A stretch of DNA of 64,000 nucleotides from JBHJGU01 sp050331475 (lineage in GTDB: Bacteria; Pseudomonadota; Alphaproteobacteria; Caulobacterales; Maricaulaceae): assembly GCA_050331475.1 (NCBI GenBank), contig JBHJGU010000021.1, positions 6,892 through 70,891 of the forward strand, written 5' to 3'. Shown piece by piece: positions 42,837 through 52,698 of this stretch (positions are counted from its first letter, which is position 1; each line of letters starts with the position of its first letter). Both the position numbers and the translations under genes were made by a program. Below the pieces are notes generated by a model. That model saw only the letters and a list, made by a program, of their open reading frames with translations, did no database searches and had not been told where the DNA came from.

Positions 42837-43472
42837 TCAATCGATTAACCGATTCCGGAGCGCGCGGACCAAACCGGCCGTCACCCCCCAAACATATTTA
42901 TCATGATAGGGGATGGCGTAATACCGTCTTGACAGTCCATCGCGTTTGAAACTGTGCGTTTTGCAATTTTGCGCATCAAACATGAACGTTAACGGTGCCT
43001 CGAAGGTGCTGGCGACTTCGTTGGGGTCCGGATGCAGGTCAACCTCGCCCTCAATCCAAGCCACCACCAGGGTGACCGCATACCCCGAACCGGTTTCATA
43101 ATGTCCCGCGGCGCCGAGAACTTGCTGGGCGGTGACGTCCAGACCGATCTCCTCGCGCGTTTCGCGCAAGGCCGCGGCGACCGGGTCGGGGTCTTCGGGC
43201 TCCAACTTACCGCCGGGAAAGGCGATCTGGCCGGCGTGAACTGACAAATGCGCCGCGCGCTGGGTGAATAACAAGGTCGGCCCCTCCGGCCGGGCAAGAA
43301 TAGGCGCCAGAACGGCGGCGGGTTTGAGCCGACGCGGCGCGCGATCGCGCATACCCGGGTTAAGATCGAAATCCCCGCCGAGCGTTGGTGTTACGGGTTC
43401 CGCCAAACGCGCATGCAGGCTGGCCCGCGCCGCGGGCCAATCCCCCTCGGTTAAGGCGCGCCAAAAGCTCAC
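42837..43472 (-). CDS. CoA pyrophosphatase (NUDIX)
   Basis: 211 residues from GTG 43472, which overlaps the DUF1285 stop (GTGA); a longer frame to 43529 is not needed. Motif order: LLFTQRAAHLSVHAGQIAFPGGKLEPEDPDP, then AALRETREEIGLD, the Nudix box preceded by the UPF0035 LLTxR-like segment characteristic of coenzyme A diphosphatases. It cleaves CoA to 4'-phosphopantetheine and 3',5'-ADP. Confidence 0.92.
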   Translation of the reverse strand: MSFWRALTEGDWPAARASLHARLAEPVTPTLGGDFDLNPGMRDRAPRRLKPAAVLAPILARPEGPTLLFTQRAAHLSVHAGQIAFPGGKLEPEDPDPVAAALRETREEIGLDVTAQQVLGAAGHYETGSGYAVTLVVAWIEGEVDLHPDPNEVASTFEAPLTFMFDAQNCKTHSFKRDGLSRRYYAIPYHDKYVWGVTAGLVRALRNRLID

Positions 43473-44050
43473 GATCCGGCCCCGCGCGCACTTAACGGCC
43501 AGAACGCTCCGCTGCTCCAGACCCCCCAACCGCGAACCGGATCGTCGACCGCATGCTGGGCCAGGTCGAAAAACACCGACCGCGTCAACAAGGCGTCTAA
43601 CCGCCCGCGCACCCGCACCAAAGGCCGAGGATCACCGCGGACCTGATCGGTTTCGATCCAAAGCGGGTGATCGGCGTCCACGCTCACCCCGTCGCCCAAA
43701 TTGGTGACAAAGGCGAGCTGGGCCTGTTCGCCCGCCCCCTGAACATCCAGACGAACCGCCAAGAACGGCGCGATTTCAACGGCGACGTCAACTTTTTCAA
43801 CCGGCGTGACGAGATAATGCCGACCGTCGGCGTCCTTGCGGAGAATGCGGGCGAACAGCCGAACCAACGCATCGCGCGTAAACGGGGTCCCGCCGGCCCA
43901 CCAACGTCCGTCCGCTCGGATCTCCAATCCAATATCCCCGCAATAGGGTGGGTTCCATGTCTCCACCGGCGGCAATTGATCGCCCGCGCTGCGAGCGGCG
44001 GCGGCGAAGCCGTCCGTATAGGATGACAGATCATTATGCCGATGCGGCAT
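43469..44050 (-). CDS. DUF1285 domain-containing protein
   Basis: 193 residues from ATG 44050 (TTG 44056 possible). Family landmarks: WNPPYCGDIGLEIRADGRWWAGGTPFTRDALVRLFARIL, then HYLVTPVEKVDVAVEIAPFLA. The structure of a homologue is known but its role is not. First gene of the four-gene unit and divergent from moxR with an 86-bp gap. Confidence 0.88.
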   Translation of the reverse strand: MPHRHNDLSSYTDGFAAAARSAGDQLPPVETWNPPYCGDIGLEIRADGRWWAGGTPFTRDALVRLFARILRKDADGRHYLVTPVEKVDVAVEIAPFLAVRLDVQGAGEQAQLAFVTNLGDGVSVDADHPLWIETDQVRGDPRPLVRVRGRLDALLTRSVFFDLAQHAVDDPVRGWGVWSSGAFWPLSARGAGS

Positions 44051-44136
44051 GGACAAACTCGCGGTTTAAGGCGCAGCGTGGGGCTCAGTCGACGCGCCCC
44101 TTGCGTTTTCCGCCCAGAGTTAGGAGCCTTGGCCCC

Positions 44137-45126
44137 ATGAGTGAAGACGAAAAGGCGATTATCGCCCAAGCCGACCACGCCGTCGAACGGCTCGCCGCCG
44201 TTCGCGCCTCCATTGCGCAGGTCATTATCGGCCAGGAAACCGTTATCGAACTGGCGCTGGCCGCGGTTCTGGCGGGCGGGCACGCCCTTTTGGTGGGCGC
44301 GCCGGGCCTAGCCAAGACCATGCTGGTGCACACGGCTGCGCGCGCGCTGGGGCTGGACTCCAAGCGGGTCCAATTCACCCCCGACCTCATGCCCGCAGAC
44401 ATTCTGGGTTCGGAAGTGCTCGAAGAGACCGACAGCGGCGAGCGCAGCTTCCGGTTTATTCCTGGGCCGGTGTTCTGCCGCCTCTTAATGGCCGACGAGA
44501 TCAACCGCGCCAGCCCGCGCACCCAGTCGGCATTGCTCCAAGCCATGCAGGAAGGCCACGTCACCGTGGCCGGACACACCGAACGGCTACCCAAGCCCTT
44601 CCACGTGCTCGCCACCCAGAACCCGATTGAGCAGGAGGGCACCTACCCCCTGCCCGAGGCCCAGCTCGACCGCTTCGTGTTCCAGATCGATGTGCCTTAT
44701 CCGGATCGCGCCTCGGAGCGCGAGATCTTGCTCGCCACGACCGGCGCGCAAAAACGCACCGCCGAAGCCGTGCTCAGCCCGGAAGAAGTGATGTCACTGC
44801 AAGACCTCATCCGCGCCATTCCCGTGGGCGAAACGGTTGTCGAAGCGATCCTGGATCTGGTCCATCTCGCCCGGCCTGACGAAAGCCGCGTGCCCGCGGT
44901 GCGTGAGGGCGTCGCGTGGGGTCCCGGGCCACGGGCGGGTCAGGCGCTCATGCTCGGCGCACGGGCTCGGGCGCTGTTGAACGGGCGGCTGTCGCCGTCT
45001 GTAGACGATGTGGCCGCACTTGCAGGCCCTGTGCTCAAGCACCGTATGGCGCTGACCTTCGCCGCGCGGGCGGACGGCCAATCACTGGACGCGTTGATCG
45101 ACCTGATCGCTGCGGAACTCGGCTAG
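44137..45126 (+). CDS. MoxR family AAA ATPase
   Basis: 329 residues from ATG 44137 with AGGAG at 44122-44126. Walker A VGAPGLAKTMLV, LMPADILGSEV, Walker B LLMADEINRASPRTQSALLQAMQEGHVTVAG and the sensor ATQNPIEQEGTYPLPEAQLDRF. MoxR proteins act as chaperone-like ATPases with VWA partners. First of a tight four-gene operon: the DUF58 gene starts 4 bp later. Confidence 0.95.
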   Translation: MSEDEKAIIAQADHAVERLAAVRASIAQVIIGQETVIELALAAVLAGGHALLVGAPGLAKTMLVHTAARALGLDSKRVQFTPDLMPADILGSEVLEETDSGERSFRFIPGPVFCRLLMADEINRASPRTQSALLQAMQEGHVTVAGHTERLPKPFHVLATQNPIEQEGTYPLPEAQLDRFVFQIDVPYPDRASEREILLATTGAQKRTAEAVLSPEEVMSLQDLIRAIPVGETVVEAILDLVHLARPDESRVPAVREGVAWGPGPRAGQALMLGARARALLNGRLSPSVDDVAALAGPVLKHRMALTFAARADGQSLDALIDLIAAELG

Positions 45127-45130
45127 GGCT

Positions 45131-46006
45131 GTGGCGCCGATCATCGCCCCGGAGCTGCGTTCCGAAGCCGAAGGTCTGGCGGCCCGCCTGCCGCCGCTGA
45201 TGGCGGAGGCTGAGCGCGTGGCGGCGACGGTGGCCGCGGGCGGGCATGGTCGGCGACGCCCCGGCATGGGCGAGACGTTCTGGCAATACCGCCCCCACCG
45301 TCCCGAAGACGGGTTCGCCGCGATCGACTGGCGGCGCTCGGGGCGCTCCGACGCGCTTTACGTGCGCGAAAACGAGTGGGAGGCGGCGAACACGGTCTGG
45401 CTCTGGCGCGACGGGCGAGCGGGCATGGACTGGCGGTCGAAAACCGCCAGCGCGAGCAAGCGCGACCGTGCGGCCGTGATCCTCACAGCCTTGACCTCAC
45501 TTCTAATCGACGGCGGGGAGCGGTGCGGCGTGCTGGGCGAGTCCGCGGCGCCGCGCGCCGGTCGGATCGGCTATGAGCGCTGCGCTTACCGCCTGATCGC
45601 GGGTCCGGGGGACACCGAAGGTCTCACATCGCCGGACATTTCTCGCTTCAGCCTGATCGTTTTGGCCTCGGATTTTTTCGAACCTTTGGACGTGTGGCGC
45701 GACCGGTTGGGAAAGCTGGTGGGTCGCGGGGTGCGTGGTGTGGCGCTTCAAGTGGTCGACCCGGCGGAAGCCGATTTTGGATTTTCCGGGCGTACGCGGT
45801 TTTTCGCGCCCGGAGGCGGCGAAGATTTGGTGTTTGGCCGCGCCGAAACCGCCCGCGCGCGCTATCTAAAGCGGTTCGCCGCCCACCGCGCGGCGTTCAG
45901 CGATCTGGTTAGCCGCGCAGGATTGACATTTGTGGCCCATCGAACCGACGAACCCCCAACCAATGCGCTATTGGCGCTTTACGCCGCTTTGGGCGCGGAG
46001 GTCTGA
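45131..46006 (+). CDS. DUF58 domain-containing protein
   Basis: 291 residues from GTG 45131. DUF58 core: GETFWQYRPHRPEDGFAAIDWRRSGRSDALYVRENE at about residues 47-82, followed by a VWA-like region (WLWRDGRAGMDW). Usually works with MoxR ATPases. No transmembrane segment is evident, unlike longer relatives. Two bp separate it from the next gene. Confidence 0.92.
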   Translation: MAPIIAPELRSEAEGLAARLPPLMAEAERVAATVAAGGHGRRRPGMGETFWQYRPHRPEDGFAAIDWRRSGRSDALYVRENEWEAANTVWLWRDGRAGMDWRSKTASASKRDRAAVILTALTSLLIDGGERCGVLGESAAPRAGRIGYERCAYRLIAGPGDTEGLTSPDISRFSLIVLASDFFEPLDVWRDRLGKLVGRGVRGVALQVVDPAEADFGFSGRTRFFAPGGGEDLVFGRAETARARYLKRFAAHRAAFSDLVSRAGLTFVAHRTDEPPTNALLALYAALGAEV

Positions 46007-46008
46007 TC

Positions 46009-48798
46009 ATGCTGTCGCTGGGTCCGTTCGCGTTCGCCGCGCCCTTGGCCTTGGTTGGGCTGGTCGCTTTGCCCGCGGTTTGGTGGTTGTTGCGCGCCAC
46101 CCCGCCCCCAGCCAAGCGCCAAGTGTTCGCACCGCTCGCTTTGTTGCGCGATGTGCCTGATGACGACGAAACCCCCGACCATACGCCCTGGTGGCTGTTG
46201 GTTTTGCGCCTTGGCGCATTGGCGCTGGTGATCCTCGGCTTAGCGCGGCCGATCCTGTTCCCTGAACCGCCCTCGGAAGCGGACGCCCTGGTGGTGATCG
46301 TCGATGACGGTTGGAGCTCCGCCGCCCGCTGGCCGCAAATCACCGCGCGCGCGACGGACCGGTTGGAAGGCGCGGCGCGCGCAGGCCGGCGGGTGCTGCT
46401 GGCCTTTACCGCGCCCGACGGGGCGCCGCGTCCCGACCTCGCATTTATCGACGCCCAAGCCGCCAAAGACGCCGTCGCCGCAAGCCGTCCGCAAGCCTGG
46501 GCGCCGGATCGCGCGGACGCTCTCGCCCGGCTGCTGAGGGCGCGCGAGCAAGCCGACTGGCCCGACACGGTCGACGTGGTTTGGATGTCCGACGGGGTGG
46601 ATCATGGCGGCGCGGACGCGTTCGCCCAAGCGCTCAGCACGCTAGGCGCTTTGACCATCGACGCGCCTGGCCCCGCGAGTTCGGGCGATCCGGGCCCGCT
46701 GGCGCTTGTCAGCGCGCGACCTAAGGGCCCCGGGCTGACGGGTACGATCCGACGGCTAACCGGGGAAGGCGCGCGAACCGGTGTCTTCGTGGCGCGCGAG
46801 GCCGACGGCCGCTCGCTGGGTCGGGCGACGTTTGCGTTTGAACCTGGCGCCCGGGAGACTGAAACCCGGCTGGAGCTGCCATTGGACCTGCGCAACCGGA
46901 TCGCGCGGATCGACCTGGATCGGGACGCGTCCGCAGGAGCTGCGCGCGTCGTCGACGCTCGCTGGCGGCGCCCCCGGGTCGGGCTCGCTGCGGTCAGCGA
47001 CCAGGCGGATCGCCAACCCTTGCTGTCCGATCTTTACTATGTCGAACAGGCGATCGCGCCCTTTTCTGAACCCCAGCGCGGCCCTGTGCAGACCCTGATC
47101 GAACAGGCGGCCGCAGCGATTATCCTGACCGACGCCGGGCGCGTTCTCGACGAGGAGGCGGCCGCACTCACCCGGTTTGTGCAAGACGGCGGTCTGTTGG
47201 TCCGTTTTGCGGGACCGCGCTTGGCGGCGCGCGCAGACGCTTTAACCCCGGTCCTGTTGCGCGAGGGCGGGCGTTCGCTGGGCGGCGCGCTCGCCTGGGA
47301 CACCCCCCAGGGCCTCAGCGCGTTTCCCACCTCCAGCCCGTTTTTTGGTCTCCGCGTTGACCCGGACATTGTGGTGGAGACCCAAGTCCTCGCCCAACCC
47401 GCTCCGGATTTGGGCGATAAAACCTGGGCCGCTTTGGAGGACGGCACGCCCTTGGTGACCGCCGCCCGCCGGGGCGCAGGCTGGATCGTGCTGATCCATG
47501 TGACCGCGGGTCCGAATTGGTCGAACCTGGCGCTATCCGGCCTTTATGTGGAGATGCTCGAGCGCATTATCGGCTTCGCCGACGCCGGGTCCGCGACACC
47601 GGACACGGGCGCGGAGCAAGGCGTCTGGCGGCTCGACCGTGGGCTCGACGGCTTCGGCCAGCCCGTCGCGCCCTCAACCTTCGCCCGCCCGATCCCCGGG
47701 GACGCGTTTGCGGACACCCGCGCGGGGCCGCAAACCCCACCGGGACTTTACGTACGCGCGGGCGCGACCCAAGCGCTCAACGTCGCCGAGCCGGACACCG
47801 CATTTGAGCCCCTGCCTCCGCCCCCGCCCGGCGCGCGGCTCGCCACGGGCGAGACGGCCGCGCCGGTTCGGTTGATCGGACCCTTGCTGGCCGCCGCGCT
47901 GGCTGTTCTGGCGTTGGACGCATTGGTCGCACTTTCGATTAGCGGCCGGTTGCGCGGCGGCGTTCGACGGTGGCGGCGCAGCCGACTGGGCGCGCGCGCT
48001 GCGGCTGTCGCCCTGGCGATCCCCGGCGCGGTGGCGCTTGCGCCGGACAGCCGGGCGCAAGACCCCGCTGTTGACCGGGACATTGACTTCGCCGTCGCCG
48101 CCGCGCTGGAGACCCGGTTCGCTTATGTACGCACTGGCGATCCAGAGACCGACCGGCTCAGCCGGCAGGGGCTGGTGGGGCTCGCCCGCGTGCTTAATGC
48201 GCGCACAGCCTTGGAGCCTTCCGAAATCCCGGTCGCGATCGATCTGGATCAGGACGCGCTGGAGTTTTTCCCGTTCCTTTATTGGCCGATCCAAACGGAT
48301 TTACAGATCTCGCCGGACACTGCGGCGAAGCTTGACCGATTCGTGAAATCCGGCGGCGCGCTGTTGCTGGACACCCAAGACGCCGAACGCGCCTTCGCCC
48401 GCGCCGGGGCGGCGCATCCGGGGCTGGCCCGGCTCGCTGAAGCGCTCGACCTGCCCCCGCTCCAGCCCGCGCCGCCCGATCATGTTCTGACCAAAGCATT
48501 TTACCTGCTCCAAGACTTCCCCGGCCGGTTCGCTGAGGGCCGGATTTGGGTGGAGGCGGGCGGCCAAGGCGGCGCGCTGGACGGCGTGTCCTCAGTCGTC
48601 GTCGGCGCGCAGGATTGGGCGGCCGCTTGGGCGGTCGATGACCGGGGCCGGCCGCTCGCGCCCATCCCCTCCGGCGATGAGCGTCAGCGGGAAATGGCTT
48701 ACCGGTTCGGAGTGAATTTCGTCATGTACGTCATGACCGGCAATTATAAGGCGGACCAAGTCCACGTGCCCGCCATTCTCGAACGCTTGGGGCAATAG
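46009..48798 (+). CDS. DUF4159 / BatA-type N-terminal membrane protein
   Basis: 929 residues. An N-terminal BatA-like region with two membrane helices (about 5-25 and 60-78) and the motif ATPPPAKRQVFAPLALLRD leads into a VWA-like domain (VVIVDDGWSSAARWPQIT). A gatase-like section follows (DEEAAALTRFVQDGGLLVRF). After two more helices near residues 620-645 and 660-680 comes DUF4159 (DIDFAVAAALETRFAYVRTGD ... FFPFLYWPIQ ... LDRFVKSGGALLLD). Role not established; large envelope component of the MoxR operon. Confidence 0.9.
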   Translation: MLSLGPFAFAAPLALVGLVALPAVWWLLRATPPPAKRQVFAPLALLRDVPDDDETPDHTPWWLLVLRLGALALVILGLARPILFPEPPSEADALVVIVDDGWSSAARWPQITARATDRLEGAARAGRRVLLAFTAPDGAPRPDLAFIDAQAAKDAVAASRPQAWAPDRADALARLLRAREQADWPDTVDVVWMSDGVDHGGADAFAQALSTLGALTIDAPGPASSGDPGPLALVSARPKGPGLTGTIRRLTGEGARTGVFVAREADGRSLGRATFAFEPGARETETRLELPLDLRNRIARIDLDRDASAGAARVVDARWRRPRVGLAAVSDQADRQPLLSDLYYVEQAIAPFSEPQRGPVQTLIEQAAAAIILTDAGRVLDEEAAALTRFVQDGGLLVRFAGPRLAARADALTPVLLREGGRSLGGALAWDTPQGLSAFPTSSPFFGLRVDPDIVVETQVLAQPAPDLGDKTWAALEDGTPLVTAARRGAGWIVLIHVTAGPNWSNLALSGLYVEMLERIIGFADAGSATPDTGAEQGVWRLDRGLDGFGQPVAPSTFARPIPGDAFADTRAGPQTPPGLYVRAGATQALNVAEPDTAFEPLPPPPPGARLATGETAAPVRLIGPLLAAALAVLALDALVALSISGRLRGGVRRWRRSRLGARAAAVALAIPGAVALAPDSRAQDPAVDRDIDFAVAAALETRFAYVRTGDPETDRLSRQGLVGLARVLNARTALEPSEIPVAIDLDQDALEFFPFLYWPIQTDLQISPDTAAKLDRFVKSGGALLLDTQDAERAFARAGAAHPGLARLAEALDLPPLQPAPPDHVLTKAFYLLQDFPGRFAEGRIWVEAGGQGGALDGVSSVVVGAQDWAAAWAVDDRGRPLAPIPSGDERQREMAYRFGVNFVMYVMTGNYKADQVHVPAILERLGQ

Positions 48799-48800
48799 CC

Positions 48801-50861
48801 ATGGGTTGGCGCATTGTTTTCACCCCGCTTATCCCCGAGCCCTGGCTGTGGCTGTTGGGCGGCTTGGCGCTGGTGACCGCCTTGGCGTGCGTGGTTCTGG
48901 CCACACGAGGGGGAACCCTGCGCGCGCTCGCCGCTTTGGCGCTGATCGCCGCGCTCAGCGATCCCTCCTTTATCCGCGAGGAACGCGAATTCCGTCCCGA
49001 CATCGCGCTGTTGCTGGTCGACGGCTCAGAGAGCATGACATACGGCGAACGCGCGCAGGCGTCGGACGCGGTCGCGGAGGCTTTGCGCGCCCAAGCGCAG
49101 GCGGACCCGACCCTGGAGTTGGTCGAGGCGCGCATTCCGCGCGGCGATGACGGCACGCGACTTTATGAAGCGCTGCGCCGCGGATTGGGCGAAATCCCAC
49201 CGGAGCGCTTGGCCGGCGTGTTCGCCCTCACCGACGGCCAACCCCATGACGCGCCTGAGGATATCGCCGCTTGGGCCGGGGAAATCTCCGCCCCAGTGCA
49301 CGCCTTCATCGTCGGCGATCTAGAGGCCGCGGATCGGCGTTTGGTGATCGTCTCCGCGCCGCGCTTTGGCATTGTGGGCGAACGGGCCCGGTTCACGGTG
49401 CGGGTGGAGGACGACGCCGCCGCGCCGGGCGAAACCGCCCAGGTTAGCCTTTCGCTTGACGGCGGCGCGCCGATCACCGCCGACGTGGTCATTGGCGAGG
49501 ATGTCGGGGTCGAGCTCGCCATCCAAAAACGCGGGCCGAACGTGGTGCAGGTCGAGGTGAACCGCGGCGCCGAGGAGATCACAGAGGCGAATAACCGAAC
49601 CGCCGTCAACGTCACCGGTGTCCGCGATCGTTTGCGAGTTCTGTTAGTGACCGGCGAGCCCCATCCCGGCGCGCGTGCTTGGCGGAACCTCTTGAAGTCC
49701 GACCCGTCCGTGGATCTGGTGCATTTCACGATTTTGCGGCCGCCGGAAAAGACCTCATTCGTGCCGGCTGAAGAACTCTCGCTGATCGAATTTCCGCGCC
49801 ACGAGTTGTTCTCCGAAAAGATCGACGATTTCGACCTGATCATTTTCGACCGCTATAAGCGGCGCTCGGTGCTTCAACCGATCTATCTGGAAAATGTAGC
49901 TCGACATGTGGAGAAAGGCGGCGCGCTGTTGCTAGCCGCCGGTCCGCCTTTCGCCGGCCCGTTAAGCCTGCACTTGACCCCTTTATCGAGCGTTCTGCCG
50001 CTTCGCCCCACGGGCCAAATCCAAGAAGGCCCGTTCCGCGCCGCCGTGACGGAGGTGGGCGCGCGCCATCCGGTGACGGCCGGGCTGGCGGACATCGCCG
50101 ACCCGCAATGGGGCCGTTGGTTCCGCACCATCGAGGCGTCGGCGTTTTCCGGAGACGCGGTGTTGCGCGCGCCCAATGATTTGCCGCTCCTGGTGCTCGA
50201 CCGAGTAGGCGAGGGCCGGGTCGCCCAATTGATGACCGATCAGGCCTGGCTTTGGGCGCGCGGCGTCGACGGGGGCGGCCCCTATAACGAGCTGTTCCGG
50301 CGTTTAGGCCATTGGTTGATGGCCGAGCCCGAGTTGGAGGAAGAGCGGCTCTCCGCCCAAGTGGTCGACGGCCGGCTACAGATCACCCGGCGATCGCTGT
50401 CCGAAGTCCAACCGCCCGCGCAGATCATCGGTCCGGACGGTGTCGCGCAAACCGCCGCGTTCGCCGGGGTAGACTACGGGCTGTTCCAAGCCGAAGCAGC
50501 CGCTGAGGCGACCGGGCTTTACCGCATCCGTTCGGGCGAGCTGACCGCGGTCGCCGCCGCCGGCGCGCTCAACCCGCGGGAAGTCATCGACCCCCGCCCC
50601 AGCCGTGAGGCGCTCAGGCCCTTGTCCGAAGCCACAGGCGGTGGGGTGTTCGCGCTGGGCGAGGGCGAGGCCGCCGCGCCGCCCGATCTGCGCCGCACCC
50701 GCGCCGACGCGCGCCAGGCGGGCCGGAACTGGGCGGGGCTTAAGCAAAACCGCACCTTCGTCGCGGCGCGCCAAGATCGGCAACCGCTCGCCCCGGCGCT
50801 GCTCGCCGTCGCTGTCATTCTGGGGCTCAGCGCTGCGGCTTGGGCGCGAGAGGGACGCTAA
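48801..50861 (+). CDS. Membrane protein with VWA-like and glutamine-amidotransferase-like regions
   Basis: 686 residues, starting 3 bp after the previous stop. Two N-terminal membrane helices (about 15-50) and one at the extreme C-terminus bracket a periplasmic part. ALLLVDGSESMTYGERAQ is a variant MIDAS motif (DGSES for DxSxS), and LLLVTGEPHPGARAWRNLL with HVEKGGALLLAAGPPF resembles the gatase-1 fold common in these operons. Companion of the DUF4159 protein. Its 3' end overlaps the convergent acetyltransferase gene by 35 bp. Confidence 0.85.
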   Translation: MGWRIVFTPLIPEPWLWLLGGLALVTALACVVLATRGGTLRALAALALIAALSDPSFIREEREFRPDIALLLVDGSESMTYGERAQASDAVAEALRAQAQADPTLELVEARIPRGDDGTRLYEALRRGLGEIPPERLAGVFALTDGQPHDAPEDIAAWAGEISAPVHAFIVGDLEAADRRLVIVSAPRFGIVGERARFTVRVEDDAAAPGETAQVSLSLDGGAPITADVVIGEDVGVELAIQKRGPNVVQVEVNRGAEEITEANNRTAVNVTGVRDRLRVLLVTGEPHPGARAWRNLLKSDPSVDLVHFTILRPPEKTSFVPAEELSLIEFPRHELFSEKIDDFDLIIFDRYKRRSVLQPIYLENVARHVEKGGALLLAAGPPFAGPLSLHLTPLSSVLPLRPTGQIQEGPFRAAVTEVGARHPVTAGLADIADPQWGRWFRTIEASAFSGDAVLRAPNDLPLLVLDRVGEGRVAQLMTDQAWLWARGVDGGGPYNELFRRLGHWLMAEPELEEERLSAQVVDGRLQITRRSLSEVQPPAQIIGPDGVAQTAAFAGVDYGLFQAEAAAEATGLYRIRSGELTAVAAAGALNPREVIDPRPSREALRPLSEATGGGVFALGEGEAAAPPDLRRTRADARQAGRNWAGLKQNRTFVAARQDRQPLAPALLAVAVILGLSAAAWAREGR

Positions 50862-51384
50862 GCGCTCGACCCGCGCTTGGGCCCAACAAAGCGCCGGAGA
50901 CCCCCGCGAACGCGCCCGGGCGCAAGTCTTGGATCAACAGCTTGTCCGGATTGAGCCAGCCGGGAGGCGTAAACCGCCCCGGTTGAGCGCGAACAAAGCC
51001 CAAGGGTCCGAACACGCTCAACTGACCGAAGACGACGGCGCGGGTCTCACCCGCCGCGCGCGCCGCTTGAAGCCCTGCGCGCACCAGACCCGCGGAGACG
51101 CCCTGGCGGCGATGGTTTGGCAAGACCGCTAAAGGGCCGAAAAAAACCGCTGGCGCGCCCCCAGCGGTGATCGCCCAGGCCTGCACGACGCCAGCGATGC
51201 TTCCGTCTGCGGCGACGCACGCACATCCCCAATCCAGGCGGGACTGGGCGCGCTCGCGCAGCCGCTGGGCCGCCCGAGCAAACCGGCCCGGGCCGAACAC
51301 CGCGGCGATCGCCGCCTCCGCCGCCTGCGGCGAGATCGTCGATAGGGGTCGGATCGACCCGGATGCGCCGCACGTCGTCAACAA
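50827..51384 (-). CDS. GNAT family N-acetyltransferase (YhbS-like)
   Basis: 185 residues. The frame opens at TTG 51384, followed by TTG 51381; GAGGG lies 6-10 bases upstream and a stop codon precedes it, so a TTG start is required. The acetyl-CoA site is GPLAVLPNHRRQGVSAGLVRAGL (R/Q-x-x-G-x-G/A type), followed by VVFGQLSVFGPLGFVRA, typical of YhbS-like GNATs. Substrate unknown. Confidence 0.8.
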   Translation of the reverse strand: MLTTCGASGSIRPLSTISPQAAEAAIAAVFGPGRFARAAQRLRERAQSRLDWGCACVAADGSIAGVVQAWAITAGGAPAVFFGPLAVLPNHRRQGVSAGLVRAGLQAARAAGETRAVVFGQLSVFGPLGFVRAQPGRFTPPGWLNPDKLLIQDLRPGAFAGVSGALLGPSAGRALSVPLAPKPQR

Positions 51385-51580
51385 TCACGCCCTCGCTGGC
51401 TAATGAGCGCCGGGTTCTGCGGCGCGGCGGCTGGCTTGGCAAGGGGTGGGTCCAGCTTGATTGTTTCCATATCAGAAACAAACTGCCCCTATCACGACGG
51501 CTACTCCGCGCGCCCTTCGCCCGCCATGTTGCGCTTAACAGTGCTGCGCCTTTTAGGCGCGACCAAACCAGGAGTTCGCC

Positions 51581-52303
51581 ATGATCGAGCATCGCCCCTT
51601 CGACAGCCTCGGCCGGTTCCCCAATGACTGGCTGACGGCCCCCTCCCACTTCAGCTTCTCCCACTATCACGACCCTGCCCGCATGGGGTGGGGGGCGTTG
51701 CGGGTTTGGAATGACGACCTGATCCAGCCTCAGACCGGCTTCCCAGCCCATCCGCACCAAAACATGGAGATCATCACCTATGTGCGCGCCGGCGCCATCA
51801 CCCACCGTGACAGCCTGGGCAATGAGGGCCGCACGGAGGCAGGCGACGTGCAGGTGATGTCGGCGGGCTCCGGCATCCGACACGCGGAATATAACCTGGA
51901 GACCGAGGCCACCCGGCTTTACCAGATCTGGATCGAACCGGATCAATTGGGCGGCGATCCAGCCTGGGCGGCGGCGCAGTTTCCGAAATCCGACCGGGCC
52001 GGGGATTTGGTGATCCTCGCCTCCGGTCGCGCGGGCGACACGGACGCCCTGCCCATCCGGGCCGACGCGCGGCTCGGGGCGGCGACGCTGAAACCGGGTC
52101 AAAAGGTGAGCTATGCCCTCGACGCCGACCGTCGGGTCTATCTCGCACTGGCCCAAGGTCGCGCGACGGTGAACGGCGTCGCCCTGGGACCGCGCGACGG
52201 CTTGGCCGCCAAAGATCTCGACGCGCTGGACATCACGGGCGTTGAAGATGCGGAACTGGTGTTGGTTGACGCCGCCCGCGCGCCGAAGGGCTCACGCGCT
52301 TAA
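51581..52303 (+). CDS. Pirin family protein
   Basis: 240 residues from ATG 51581, with AGGAG upstream. The cupin metal site is visible: GFPAHPHQNMEIITYVRAG (two His) and SAGSGIRHAEYN (His), with Glu. Layout, length and sequence match YhaK/pirin proteins, which bind Fe and in some cases act as quercetinases; the cellular role in alphaproteobacteria is unclear. Confidence 0.93.
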   Translation: MIEHRPFDSLGRFPNDWLTAPSHFSFSHYHDPARMGWGALRVWNDDLIQPQTGFPAHPHQNMEIITYVRAGAITHRDSLGNEGRTEAGDVQVMSAGSGIRHAEYNLETEATRLYQIWIEPDQLGGDPAWAAAQFPKSDRAGDLVILASGRAGDTDALPIRADARLGAATLKPGQKVSYALDADRRVYLALAQGRATVNGVALGPRDGLAAKDLDALDITGVEDAELVLVDAARAPKGSRA

Positions 52304-52374
52304 CCCTTGAGACCGCGCAACGAAGTCTTAGTCCGCCTCATGGCATCTTTTTTCGATGATTCGAGGAGAACGCC

Positions 52375-52566
52375 ATGGCGCGGGTTAAGATAATCGCGGT
52401 GATCGCCGCAGCGGGCTTTAGCTTGTCGGGATGTGTGATCGGCTCGGCCGTTGGCGCCGTGGTGGACACGGCCGGAACCGCGGCGAGCACAGCCGTGGGC
52501 GCCGCGGGAGACGTCGTAGAAGCGGGCGCGGATGTGGCGAGCGCGCCTTTTGACGGCGACGAATAA
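52375..52566 (+). CDS. Small lipoprotein, entericidin-like
   Basis: 63 residues from ATG 52375, with GAGGAG upstream. A lipoprotein signal ends in SLSGC (Cys at about residue 20); the mature part is an Ala/Gly/Val-rich amphipathic stretch (VVDTAGTAASTAVGAAGDVVEAG) ending in an acidic tail. Resembles small alphaproteobacterial envelope lipoproteins of unknown function. A polypurine site and a proper stop support it as a real gene. Confidence 0.75.
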   Translation: MARVKIIAVIAAAGFSLSGCVIGSAVGAVVDTAGTAASTAVGAAGDVVEAGADVASAPFDGDE

Positions 52567-52698
52567 TAAAGGGGCCAGCGCGTGATCCGACCCGGCGACA
52601 CGATACCGACACGTTCCCGCGAGCCCTCTGTTCAACGCTTGGAGATCGCTTAATCTAGTATCTCAGAGACGGGGGCGTGGACATCTAAGGAGCGCGTT